14,336 bases of DNA from Verrucomicrobiota bacterium (GTDB lineage Bacteria; Verrucomicrobiota; Verrucomicrobiia; Verrucomicrobiales; Verrucomicrobiaceae): positions 1 to 14,336 of the forward strand of contig JAEYYS010000037.1 in the NCBI GenBank assembly GCA_023428335.1, in the 5' to 3' direction. The notes beneath the pieces were generated by a model, which saw only the letters and a list, made by a program, of their open reading frames with translations, had not been told where the DNA came from and did no database searches. Below are positions 1 through 7,563 of this stretch, piece by piece (the stretch's first letter is position 1; every line of letters begins with the position of its first letter). The position numbers were made by a program, and so were the translations under genes.

Positions 1-670
1 GGCCCATCTTGAACACCAGGCGCGGGGTGAGGTCGGCCAGGTGGTAGTGCGGCACCGCCAGCCAGAGCGACTGCAGCAGTTCGGCGGAGGAACCGCCGAG
101 CAGCGGGGCAAGCCAGGCGGCGCCAAACAGGCCGGTGACGAGCAGGCCGGTTGGCACGAGGAAGGCAATCACTTCGGCCGTGCGTGTGCCGAGGGCAACC
201 GCCAGCAGGACAAGCGGAACGGCGCAGAGCAGGTAGAGGGCCGTGTATTGGCCAACGAGCTGCAGCCAGAGCCCCGCCTCACCGGCGCGCCGCGGCAGAC
301 ACCAGGTCACGGAAAGCAGCGCGGCAATCAGAGCCAGGGCAGCGAGCCAGACCAGCAGGGCACCGCCGAGTTGGAGACCGAGGCTGGCGCGGCCGGAGCC
401 GGCGGCGTGCGCGTGTTCGAGCATGCCCTCGGTGCGCAGGCGGTGGCCAAGGGCGGCGGCCTGAAAGGGCAGCCAGGTAAGCAGGGCCAGCCAGGCATAG
501 GTCCAGACCGCCTGGGCGCGAGCCGGCTGGAGGATCTGGGGGTTTTCCTCCCAGGGGGCGACCAGCGGTGCAAGCCAGGTGAAAACGATGGCGCCGCCGA
601 GCAGCAGCCAGCCGCTGCCACGACTCATCAGGCCGGCGAGGCTCAGGCGAAAGAGGGGAAAACGCTTCAT
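1..670 (-). CDS. ABC transporter permease, multi-pass membrane protein (C-terminus cut by window edge)
   Basis: The frame opens at the ATG at 670 and stays open to position 1, giving 223 residues with no stop, so the C-terminus lies outside the window. The product is very hydrophobic, with likely membrane segments near residues 20-38, 54-74, 98-124, 137-160 and 166-190 and a basic N-terminus (MKRFPLFR). Its start overlaps the stop of the ATP-binding gene upstream (ATGA), which is the usual layout of an ABC-type exporter pair. I therefore infer that it is the membrane partner of that ATPase. No sequence motif names the substrate. A signal-peptide-free, ABC-2-like permease fits, but the call rests on hydropathy and context rather than a signature. 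Confidence 0.75.
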   Translation of the reverse strand, partial: MKRFPLFRLSLAGLMSRGSGWLLLGGAIVFTWLAPLVAPWEENPQILQPARAQAVWTYAWLALLTWLPFQAAALGHRLRTEGMLEHAHAAGSGRASLGLQLGGALLVWLAALALIAALLSVTWCLPRRAGEAGLWLQLVGQYTALYLLCAVPLVLLAVALGTRTAEVIAFLVPTGLLVTGLFGAAWLAPLLGGSSAELLQSLWLAVPHYHLADLTPRLVFKMG

Positions 671-1347
671 GCCTGGAGGGAATGGTAGGTGGCCAGCCAG
701 GAGCCGCCACGGCACTCGCGGGAATGACACAGGGTGCCGTCGTGAATGGACAGCAGCGAGTCGGCCGCGCGCACCGATTCGAGCTCATGCAAAATGACCA
801 GACGAACCGCGCGTGCCGCCGATGCCGCCCAAAGATCGGCAATCTGGACGCGTGTCTCGGCGTCGAGCCCGGTGAGAGGCTCGTCCATCAGCAGCAAACC
901 GGGCGCTGTAAAGGCCGCCTTCACCTCGGCGAGAATGAGCAGGACCTTCTGGCGGTTGCCACGCGAGAGCCGGCCGACCGGCTGGCGCAGGTCGAGGCGC
1001 AGCGTCTCCGCCAGCGACACTGCCAGGTCGAGGGCCTCGCCGCGAAACCAGGCGCGAAAGAAGGTCAGGGGTTTCAACTCCGGATCCGCGCGCAGCTCGT
1101 CGGCGACGTACTGCACGCCGGCTCGCGGGCGCACGCCACCTTCCAGAAAGGGCAGCAGGCCGGCGAGCGTGCGCAGCAGGGTGGTCTTGCCGGAGCCGTT
1201 GGGGGCGACAAAGAGGTGCAGACCGGGACCGACACGGATGTCCTCGGGGGCGCGGGCCAGACAACGCTCGCGGCGTTGCCAGGGCAACCCCTCGCGGTAG
1301 CCGAAGCGGGTGCCGGCGGGAATGATCAGGCTGGGAGCATCAGACAT
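667..1347 (-). CDS. ABC transporter ATP-binding protein
   Basis: This 226-residue product is a single nucleotide-binding domain that would power the permease encoded next. Visible motifs are Walker A APNGSGKTT (residues 48-56, with Ala where Gly is usual), the ABC signature LSRGNRQKV (127-135), Walker B LLLMDEP with D-loop TGLD (151-162), and a switch histidine in VILHE (H187). No clear Q-loop glutamine is seen at the expected place after 'QYVADE' (79-84). It starts 12 bp after the second prepilin gene of the pilus-like operon and ends in an ATGA overlap with the permease gene. It is probably the tail of the same transcript. Myxococcus xanthus has an ABC transporter (pilGHI) within its pilus cluster, so a role in pilus export or assembly is possible but not shown here. 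Confidence 0.93.
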   Translation of the reverse strand: MSDAPSLIIPAGTRFGYREGLPWQRRERCLARAPEDIRVGPGLHLFVAPNGSGKTTLLRTLAGLLPFLEGGVRPRAGVQYVADELRADPELKPLTFFRAWFRGEALDLAVSLAETLRLDLRQPVGRLSRGNRQKVLLILAEVKAAFTAPGLLLMDEPLTGLDAETRVQIADLWAASAARAVRLVILHELESVRAADSLLSIHDGTLCHSRECRGGSWLATYHSLQA

Positions 1348-1359
1348 GGCAAAAGGTTC

Positions 1360-1767
1360 TCACTTGCCCGTGTCCCAGAGACCGTCGTCCGTCTTGCTGG
1401 AAGGATCATAAACAGCGCCGTTGGCGTAGAGTCGCGGCGGCATGACGGTGTGATCGAGGGTGATCGCCTCGTCTTCGAGACCGGTGAAGCTCGGCATGGC
1501 CGACCAGCCCTCGGGCAGGTAGGCCTGGAGCTGGGCGGAACTGACCAGGGCAATGTTGGCGGTTGGATGATCGGCCAGGTAGGCGCGCTGGGCGGCAAAC
1601 ACCGCCTGCAGCGACAGCGAGGCGTCCTTGCCGCGCTGCCAGTTGCGCACGGAGGTGATGGTGAGGCCGGCAAAGGTGCTGAGGGCGAGCAGCAGGGCGA
1701 TGACCAGGCTGATTTCAACCAGGCTGAAGCCGCGCGCGGCGGATGGGGTGGGCGGAAACGGTTTCAT
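1360..1767 (-). CDS. Type IV prepilin-like protein (second pilin of the operon)
   Basis: This 135-residue product has a 13-residue leader ending in Gly, then a class III signal: cleavage after G13, F14 as the mature first residue, S-L-V, and Glu at +5 (E18) inside the hydrophobic helix FSLVEISLVIALLLALSTFA. The rest is a soluble domain with no cysteine, unlike the first pilin of the operon. The ATG at 1767 is chosen because it places the leader directly before the cleavage site; an upstream in-frame start at 1857 would overlap the previous gene and add an arginine- and proline-rich run typical of shadow translation. It lies 4 bp after the Pro/Ala-rich gene and 12 bp before the ABC ATPase gene. 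It may be a minor pilin or pseudopilin; major versus minor status cannot be decided from sequence. Confidence 0.9.
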   Translation of the reverse strand: MKPFPPTPSAARGFSLVEISLVIALLLALSTFAGLTITSVRNWQRGKDASLSLQAVFAAQRAYLADHPTANIALVSSAQLQAYLPEGWSAMPSFTGLEDEAITLDHTVMPPRLYANGAVYDPSSKTDDGLWDTGK

Positions 1768-1771
1768 GGCG

Positions 1772-2248
1772 TCAGGGCTGGGGTGGTGGCGCGGGCGGCT
1801 TGAGCAGCGGCACCTCGCTCTTGGGGATGATGCGGATCGCGGCCGGGCGTTCCTCAATCATGGTCCGGTCGGCCGACGGCTCCGGCGCGGGCGTGGCGGG
1901 CTCAGCGGGAAGGGCCTTCAGCCGCTGGCGCATCGCCGCCGGCAACCGCTCGCGGCGGTGCACAAAGAGGATGCGCGCGGGCTCGTTGACGACCGGTGCG
2001 ACCCCCGGCGCCTGGCTGACCGGCGCCTGGCTGACCGGTGCCTGGCTGACCGGCGCGGTTGCCGGTGGGGACGCGGGCCGCTTCGCGGCGGAGGGCTGAG
2101 CGAAAGCGGACATCAGCACGTCGGTGGGGGTCTCGACCGTTTGGGCGGCGGGCAGGCCCGGGATCGGCCGCGGCACGAGTTTCGGCGCCGGCTCGGCAGC
2201 CGTGGCGGCTGCGGCGGCGAGCAGAAAAGCGAGCGGCAGGCGATGCAT
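1772..2248 (-). CDS. Unrecognised exported Pro/Ala-rich protein of the pilus-like operon
   Basis: I do not recognise a family for this 158-residue product. Residues 1-18 form a signal peptide (basic start MHR, hydrophobic LPLAFLLAAAAA, likely AxA-type cut near TAA/EP). There is no cysteine after it, so it is not a lipoprotein. The mature part is rich in Pro and Ala and probably extended, with three tandem PVSQA units at about residues 66-80. A more ordinary segment, ARILFVHRRERLPAAMRQRL (91-110), may be the only folded piece. The C-terminus ends in a proline run. It sits 6 bp after the GspF-like gene and 4 bp before the second prepilin gene. Location suggests a periplasmic accessory of the machine, such as a pilotin-like or peptidoglycan-spanning part, but this is inference only. 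Confidence 0.75.
   Translation of the reverse strand: MHRLPLAFLLAAAAATAAEPAPKLVPRPIPGLPAAQTVETPTDVLMSAFAQPSAAKRPASPPATAPVSQAPVSQAPVSQAPGVAPVVNEPARILFVHRRERLPAAMRQRLKALPAEPATPAPEPSADRTMIEERPAAIRIIPKSEVPLLKPPAPPPQP
2010..2054 (-). repeat. Three tandem 15-bp units encoding PVSQA x3
   Basis: Three direct copies of gcctggctgaccggc (plus-strand reading) occupy 2010-2024, 2025-2039 and 2040-2054. The middle one differs only by t at its last base. They lie in frame in the Pro/Ala-rich secreted protein and add 5 residues per copy, so copy-number change by slippage would lengthen or shorten the linker without breaking the frame. Confidence 0.95.
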
Positions 2249-2254
2249 GGCGGA

Positions 2255-3472
2255 TCACATGTTGCCGGACTGCATCATGCGCGGTCCCATCAGGAAGATG
2301 GGCAGCATGGAACCCGTGAAGACGAAGCCGATGAGGAAGACGGCCATGGCCAGGGTGACAAAATTGATGACCTGGGTGAAATCGGCCATGATGGCGGCGG
2401 TATCCTCCTCGTAGATGTCGCGCAGCAGTTCGAGCTGCTGCGGCAGCGAGGCCGATTTCTCGCCGATGCCGATCATGTGCACCACCTGCGGGTCGAGCTC
2501 GGTGTTGCGCTTGAGCGACTCGGCGAAGGGCACGCCGGAGGACTCGTAGATGCGCGCGGCCTTGAGGAACCCCTCGTACATCGGGGTGCCGGCGAGCACG
2601 CGAGCGGACAGCAGCGAGGCGCGGGCGAGGTTGATGCCGTTGGAATAAAGCATCTGCAGGGTGCCGATCCAGGCGCTCTGGCGCAGGCTCATGACCAGCT
2701 TCTTGAGCAGGCGCCAGCGACCCATGAGCAGGATGAGCAGGCGCTGACGAAACTCGGCCGAGCGGAACAGGGCGACAAAGAAGCTGACGAGGGCGATGAC
2801 GAAGAACGGCCAGACCTTCTGGACGACATGGCTGACCGAGAAGATGAAGACGGAGATCGGATCGGGCTCCTGGCGCACGCTCTGCAGGGTCTCCTCCACT
2901 TTGGAGACGACATGGACCTGCGAGTAGATGAAGAGGCCGATCTGGAACAGGATGATGAGTGTCGGCACCAGCAGCGCCGTGCGCAGCTTGCTGGCGAAGG
3001 TCATCTCGATCTTGATGCGGTGGGCCAGTGAGGTGAAGGCCTGGCCGAGCTGGCCGGAGTCGGCGCCCGCCTCAATGATGGTGATGATCGTGCTGTCGAA
3101 GACCTGTTCCTTGGCAAAGGCCACGTGCACCGGCAGCCCCGCCTCCAGGCGGTTGCGGATGTTGATCAGCGTCGCCTTGAGTTCGGGGTCCGGCAGGCCC
3201 TGGGCATAGTACAGGATGGCGTCGGAGGTGCTGATGTTGGCCTTGAGCATCGAGGCCAGGCCGCGGAACAGCTTGATCAACTCCTTGCGCGGAATGCCAC
3301 GCGGTTTCTTGGCGCTGCGCTTGGCGCGGTTGAGCGGCTTGACCATCGCCACCCGAAAACCCGGCCGCGCCGCCATCTGGGCGGCCTGCTCGCGATTGGG
3401 AGCCTCCAGTTCTAGCACCTTGGAGACATCCGGGCGCTCGCTGTGGCGGAGGGTGACCTGAAAGGCGTTCAT
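2255..3472 (-). CDS. GspF/PilC-family inner-membrane platform protein
   Basis: The 405-residue length matches the family. It should form the inner-membrane platform that couples the assembly ATPase to pilin extraction. Two homologous cytoplasmic F domains are visible, about residues 65-160 and 265-370. Each carries the family-type motif around E-x-G/S-x-x-L: IIEAGADSGQLGQAF (132-146) and MIGIGEKSASLPQQL (333-347). Membrane segments lie near 164-187, 221-237 and 372-397. A basic N-terminal region with KKPRGIPRKEL (55-65) precedes the first domain. The start is 2 bp after the stop of the GspE-like gene and the two are plainly co-transcribed. It could belong to either a type II secretion system or a type IV pilus; the family alone does not separate them. 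Confidence 0.95.
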   Translation of the reverse strand: MNAFQVTLRHSERPDVSKVLELEAPNREQAAQMAARPGFRVAMVKPLNRAKRSAKKPRGIPRKELIKLFRGLASMLKANISTSDAILYYAQGLPDPELKATLINIRNRLEAGLPVHVAFAKEQVFDSTIITIIEAGADSGQLGQAFTSLAHRIKIEMTFASKLRTALLVPTLIILFQIGLFIYSQVHVVSKVEETLQSVRQEPDPISVFIFSVSHVVQKVWPFFVIALVSFFVALFRSAEFRQRLLILLMGRWRLLKKLVMSLRQSAWIGTLQMLYSNGINLARASLLSARVLAGTPMYEGFLKAARIYESSGVPFAESLKRNTELDPQVVHMIGIGEKSASLPQQLELLRDIYEEDTAAIMADFTQVINFVTLAMAVFLIGFVFTGSMLPIFLMGPRMMQSGNM

Positions 3473-3474
3473 GC

Positions 3475-5166
3475 TCAGGATTCGTACGTCATGTCGAGCA
3501 CCTTCTTGAGGGCGTCAAGATCGGTCTTGCCCTCGACCAGCAGCTTCAGGCCGTTGTCGCGCAGCGAGGGCAGACCGGTGTCGCGGCGCACCTCCTGCTC
3601 CAGCTCGTAGGGCGTGATGTCGCCCTTGGCCAGCTTGTCGCCGACCCTCGGACTGATTGGCAGGATCTCGAGGATGGCGGTTCGCCCCGAGTAACCGCGG
3701 CCCTTGCACTCGGCACAGCCCTCCTTGCGGTGGACGAAAACCGTGCGCGTCGCCCAGGACGGATCCAGGTGAAACAGCCGGATCTCGCGCTCGGAAACGC
3801 CCTCCTGGCGCTCCTTGCACGCCGGGCAAAGCATCTTCACCAGTCGCTGCGCACAGGCGGCCTTCAGCGTCTGGGCAATCTTCCAGCGTTCCATGCCGAG
3901 CTGCTGGAAGCGCTCAATGATCTGCGAGGCGCGCGGGGTGTGAATCGTCGTCAGCACCTTGTGACCGGTGATGGCGGCCTCAATCGCCAGCTCGGCCGAC
4001 TCGCGGTCACGCACCTCGCCCATGAGAATGACATCGGGGTCGGAACGCATGAAGCTGGCGATCATCGGCTTGAACTCGCTGGAGTCCTTCAAGTCGCAGT
4101 GGGTGACGCCGGGAATCTCGTCCTCGACCGGGTTCTCCAGCGTCAGGATGTTGTCCTCGGGATGGTTCAGCTCGCGCAGCATGGCGTTGAGCGTCGTCGA
4201 CTTGCCGGAGCCGGTCGGCCCGGACATGACGATGATGCCCGACGGCACGGCCATGGCCTTGTCGAGCTCAAACAGCGTCTCCTGGTCGAACGCCAATGTG
4301 CCCATGCCCAGGCGAGCCTCCAGGTGCGTCTTGTCGAGCAAACGCATCGTCACGTGGTAACCGCGGTAGGTGCGGTGGCGTTCGTAGCGCACGCCGACCG
4401 CGCGTCCATAGTAGCTGGCGGTGAAGCGCCCGGAAATGCCCGGCCGCTTGTTGCGCTCCTCCGGCGCCAGGCGCATCAGGTTGAGCAGGAAGGCGTCGAC
4501 GCGGTCGCGCAGCTTCATCGGCATGTCGACACGCGAACCAAGCGAACCGTCGAGGCGGTAGCAGTACTGAAACAGTGCCTTCTCGGTCTTGATGTGGATG
4601 TCGGACGCGTGCTGCTTGATGGCTTCCGAGACCATGCTGGCGACGAGCTGCGCGATCGGCTCGTCGTACTGGCGGGTGACATCGAAGTCCGGGCTTTCAT
4701 TGGAGAATTCCTCGACTTCGAGCGCCTCCAGTTCCGCACGGCTCGGCCCCGAGGAACTGGCCGAGCCCTCGATCACCGAGGAGATCTCCGAGGCAAGCGT
4801 GACGATCTTCAGCAGCTCGTCGTCCGGGAAGCGCGAGGCGCAGTAGTCGTCGGCACGGTAATCCCAGGGATTGGCGACGGCGAGCAGGACCTGCTTGGTG
4901 CTGCGGCGCAGGGGCACGAACATGCCGCGCGAGAGCACGGCGGGATCGCAGTAACCGACAAACTCTGGATCGACCATCTCGCGGACCTGCGGAAAGGCCG
5001 GCAGGCCGGAGGCGCGGCCGACGGCGCCGAGGATGCGCGTCTTCGACGACTTGCGCACGAGGGCCTCGTCGGTGATGCCGTCCTGGGCGGCCAGCGAGGA
5101 GCGCAGCTGGCTGATGATGAGCCGCTGGATCGTGTCGTTGAATTCGATGCCGAGGTTGAGGTTCAT
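3475..5166 (-). CDS. GspE/PilB-family assembly ATPase
   Basis: This 563-residue hexameric-type ATPase would drive fibre assembly from the cytoplasmic face. An N-terminal region (1-150) resembles the GspE N-domain. Then follow Walker A GPTGSGKSTT (316-325), an Asp-box region LTLENPVEDE (341-350), Walker B SDPDVILMGEVRD (375-387) and His box TGHKVLTTIHT (400-410). A tetracysteine zinc site is formed by C447/C450 and C484/C487. The zinc site and N-domain mark it as an assembly (GspE/PilB) rather than retraction (PilT) ATPase. In the Asp box, Asn-345 stands where Asp is more usual (E-N-P instead of E-D-P). Its ATG overlaps the stop of the preceding unknown gene (ATGA), and GspF/PilC follows after 2 bp. 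No second ATPase is present in the window. Confidence 0.97.
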   Translation of the reverse strand: MNLNLGIEFNDTIQRLIISQLRSSLAAQDGITDEALVRKSSKTRILGAVGRASGLPAFPQVREMVDPEFVGYCDPAVLSRGMFVPLRRSTKQVLLAVANPWDYRADDYCASRFPDDELLKIVTLASEISSVIEGSASSSGPSRAELEALEVEEFSNESPDFDVTRQYDEPIAQLVASMVSEAIKQHASDIHIKTEKALFQYCYRLDGSLGSRVDMPMKLRDRVDAFLLNLMRLAPEERNKRPGISGRFTASYYGRAVGVRYERHRTYRGYHVTMRLLDKTHLEARLGMGTLAFDQETLFELDKAMAVPSGIIVMSGPTGSGKSTTLNAMLRELNHPEDNILTLENPVEDEIPGVTHCDLKDSSEFKPMIASFMRSDPDVILMGEVRDRESAELAIEAAITGHKVLTTIHTPRASQIIERFQQLGMERWKIAQTLKAACAQRLVKMLCPACKERQEGVSEREIRLFHLDPSWATRTVFVHRKEGCAECKGRGYSGRTAILEILPISPRVGDKLAKGDITPYELEQEVRRDTGLPSLRDNGLKLLVEGKTDLDALKKVLDMTYES

Positions 5167-5756
5167 GAGGCGAAATGGCTCTGCATGAGCTGGCTCCAGG
5201 ACGACAGATCGGTCAGGAAGGGAAAGACGAAGGGCGAATCACCGCCGGTCACATGGTTGAGTTCGTGACCGATCCAGAAGGAGGCGACCGTGACCGCCAC
5301 GGGATTGATCGAGGCGACATGGACGATGCTGGTCTCACCGGCGACGACGGCCGGGCAGCCGAGCGCCGAGCAGATCGGCCGCAGCGACGGGCAGTGTTCG
5401 TACAGCGAGCCGGCGCGGCCGGGCAGCGGCCCGAAGGTCCAGTAGTAGACGCGGTCACTCAGGCTGCTGCGCAGCAGCTTCTGCATGCGGTTGACCTCCG
5501 CCTCGACGGTCAGCGAATGTTTTTCCGCCTGGGTCTCGGCAACGAACAGCAGGAAATCCTTGGGCGCCGGCCGCGACAGCGTTTCGCGGTAGGCCTCGAT
5601 CATGGAAGTGGCCTCCGCCTCGGACAAATAGCCGTCCTGGCGCAGGTGCTTCATGCAGGTGCCGGCGACGCGCTCCAACACCGGACGGATGTCGGTGGGC
5701 GCGGACACGGCGGCGGAAAAGGACAGGCCGGCGACGGCCTCGGCTTGGGTGACCAT
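5163..5756 (-). CDS. Unrecognised 197-residue protein between secretin and ATPase, carries an HELNH motif
   Basis: I do not recognise this family. The ATG at 5756 is preferred over an upstream in-frame start at 5933, because the extension would lie inside the secretin gene and reads as an arginine- and proline-rich shadow. There is no signal peptide or clear membrane helix, so it is probably cytoplasmic. Its N-terminal half looks mostly helical (about 20-100). The C-terminal part has scattered cysteines (C122, C129, C134) and ends with VASFWIGHELNHVTGGDSPF (157-176). That contains a literal HExxH (H164-E165-L-N-H168), the core of zinc metallopeptidases, but the third ligand is not evident and only 29 residues follow. 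It starts 7 bp after the secretin gene and ends in an ATGA overlap with the ATPase gene. This placement suggests a working part or regulator of the machine, possibly an ATPase partner. Confidence 0.8.
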   Translation of the reverse strand: MVTQAEAVAGLSFSAAVSAPTDIRPVLERVAGTCMKHLRQDGYLSEAEATSMIEAYRETLSRPAPKDFLLFVAETQAEKHSLTVEAEVNRMQKLLRSSLSDRVYYWTFGPLPGRAGSLYEHCPSLRPICSALGCPAVVAGETSIVHVASINPVAVTVASFWIGHELNHVTGGDSPFVFPFLTDLSSWSQLMQSHFAS

Positions 5757-5763
5757 GGTCGGA

Positions 5764-7563
5764 TTAGCGGAAGTTGGCCGGACCGGCCGGCTGGCCGGGC
5801 TGCGGCGGTGGCGCACCGCCGGCGGACTTGCCGTAGAACAGGCGGCGCAGCCAGGACTGGCGGGGCTGCACGGGCTCCGGCAGGGCCGTCTTGGGCGGCG
5901 ACTGCCAGCCGGGACCGGGCAGGAGCGGCGCAAGCCCCCCGGCCGCGCCCGGGGGCATGGCGGCGTAGTCGCTCACGCGCTGGTTCATCTGTTGGATCTC
6001 ACCCTCCATGGAGGCATCGTAAACCTGCGGCGTGATGACAAAAACCAGGCTGACCTGCTCGAGCCTCTTCTCCTCCGAGCCAAACAGCTTGCCGAAGCCG
6101 GGGATGCTGCTCAGCAGCGGCACCTTGTTGTTGCCGTCCGTGCTGTTGTAATCGTAAAAGCCGCCAAGGAAGAGCGACTGCCCCGCCGGGATGCGGCTGA
6201 TGGCTTCGACGGTGGACTCGCTGACACGGGGATAGAGGTTGCCGGCCGTGCCGCTGCTGCCGCGGCCGGCGACCAGCTCGACGATCTTGGCGACACGCGG
6301 ACGCAGCTTCATGCGCACGGTACCGTCAGGCAACAGCGGCGGCGTGACGGTCAGGGTGACGCCGATTTCACGGCTCTTTTCCGGGTTGACGCTTGGGTCG
6401 GGATCCTTTTCGTCGATCTGGTAACGCACCTGCTCGGAGATGTTTTGGCCGGCGGTGGTCGACGAGATGTTGGCCGTGATGACAGGAAAGCGGTCGACGA
6501 TGGAGATGGTACCCTGCTCGTTGTCCTCGGTGATCAGGGTCGGCGCGGCCTCCTGGGTGACGATGTCAGCGGCCTCGAGTGCACGCAGGATCGCCTGCAC
6601 CTGGGTGTTGCCAAAGACGAGGCCGATGCCCTCCTGATTGAGTTTGTCGAGGGTGGCTGTGGGATTCGATGGATCGCCCGTGCGCGCGATCTGGTAGGTG
6701 TCTGGCAGGTTGAACAGAGCGTTGAGGCTCTGCCGCATGGTGATCGTCGTACCGAGGTCGCCAAGCGCCTGGCTCCAGTCGATGCCGACCTGGCGCGACT
6801 CGTTGCGCCGGATGCGCAACACGCGGACATTGACAAGGATCTGCTGCTTCGGCCGGTCGATCTCGGCGAGCAGCGCACGCACGCGCTCCAGTTTCACCGA
6901 ATTGTCGGTGACCAGCAGGGTGTTGGTCTTCTCCTCGAATTCAATCTGTCCGACCTCGCGGGTCAGCATGGGTCGGATGATGGACTTGAGCTTTTCGAAG
7001 TCGGCCTGGCCGGCGCCACCCATGCCACCCGCCCCGCCGCCGCCACCACCTGCGCCGCCGCCACCCCCTGCGCCGCTCGGGTCACCGGAGCTGGCCGTCA
7101 CCCGGTTGAGCGGGGCGCCGCGCAGGTACTTCAGCTGGTAGCTCATCACCTCAAGCGGCAGGCGCGCGAGCTGGGTCTCGGTGAGCAAGCTGACGGAATT
7201 GCGCTGCTGATAGACGGTCAAACCGTAGGCCAGGGCCAGATCCTCCATCTGCTGGCGCGGGTCATCGAGCTTGAGGTGGCCGGTGACGTTGTACTGCGTC
7301 GCACTGAGCTCGTTGTTGTGGAAGAACTGCAGGCCGGCGCTGCGCGCCAGATACTGGAAGACCTCGTTGATCGGCGCGTTGTCGATCCAATAACCGTCGT
7401 CGGCGAGGGCGGGCAGGCCGCCTGCCGCCGGTGCGGAGGGCTGGACTTGCGGTGGCGGGGCGGGCTCCACCGCAGCGCCTGGCGCAGGCGCTTCCTGGCC
7501 TCCGGCGAAGAGGTGCAGGCCGGTGGTGACGGACGAGATCCAGCGGGAGAGAACGGCGCTCAT
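5764..7563 (-). CDS. Secretin (GspD/PilQ superfamily outer-membrane pore)
   Basis: This 599-residue protein should form the outer-membrane channel. Residues 55-127 look like an N0/STN domain (GYWIDNAPINEVFQYLARSA). Residues 137-237 form a secretin N-domain interrupted by a glycine-rich insert (163-185) and ending in a typical segment TNTLLVTDNSVKLERVRALL. The secretin core spans about 243-516 and ends with the characteristic stretch KVPLLSSIPGFGKLFGSEEK (480-499) followed by VFVITPQVYD. A proline-rich tail of about 80 residues follows, longer than most. The N-terminus (MSAVLSRWISSVTTGLHLFAGG) is a weak signal peptide, and no lipobox is seen. The ATG overlaps the stop of the PilP-like gene (ATGA). 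The family assignment is firm; pilus versus secretion use is not decided. Confidence 0.95.
   Translation of the reverse strand: MSAVLSRWISSVTTGLHLFAGGQEAPAPGAAVEPAPPPQVQPSAPAAGGLPALADDGYWIDNAPINEVFQYLARSAGLQFFHNNELSATQYNVTGHLKLDDPRQQMEDLALAYGLTVYQQRNSVSLLTETQLARLPLEVMSYQLKYLRGAPLNRVTASSGDPSGAGGGGGAGGGGGGAGGMGGAGQADFEKLKSIIRPMLTREVGQIEFEEKTNTLLVTDNSVKLERVRALLAEIDRPKQQILVNVRVLRIRRNESRQVGIDWSQALGDLGTTITMRQSLNALFNLPDTYQIARTGDPSNPTATLDKLNQEGIGLVFGNTQVQAILRALEAADIVTQEAAPTLITEDNEQGTISIVDRFPVITANISSTTAGQNISEQVRYQIDEKDPDPSVNPEKSREIGVTLTVTPPLLPDGTVRMKLRPRVAKIVELVAGRGSSGTAGNLYPRVSESTVEAISRIPAGQSLFLGGFYDYNSTDGNNKVPLLSSIPGFGKLFGSEEKRLEQVSLVFVITPQVYDASMEGEIQQMNQRVSDYAAMPPGAAGGLAPLLPGPGWQSPPKTALPEPVQPRQSWLRRLFYGKSAGGAPPPQPGQPAGPANFR
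7006..7077 (-). repeat. Glycine-rich low-complexity insert in the secretin N-domain
   Basis: Codons 163-186 of the secretin gene encode almost only Gly and Ala with one Met (GAGGGGGAGGGGGGAGGMGG and flanks). On the plus strand this appears as a run of gcc/ccg/cca triplets. It lies between two strands of the N-domain, where a flexible Gly/Ser loop is common in GspD-like secretins. It is a likely slippage site. Confidence 0.85.

Noticed and set aside
1628..3031. 467-codon plus-strand open frame, and a similar one at 682-1803
   Set aside because: Both run across several real minus-strand genes and their boundaries, and have low-complexity Gly/Arg/Asp content typical of antisense shadows in GC-rich DNA.
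3730..5268. 512-codon plus-strand open frame opposite the ATPase gene
   Set aside because: The minus strand carries Walker A, Walker B, His box and zinc cysteines of GspE/PilB; the plus-strand product is His/Arg/Gly-rich shadow sequence.
7006..7077. GCC/CCG-rich tract considered as a separate mobile or regulatory repeat
   Set aside because: It is in frame and encodes a Gly-rich loop in a place where secretins often have one, so protein function explains it.
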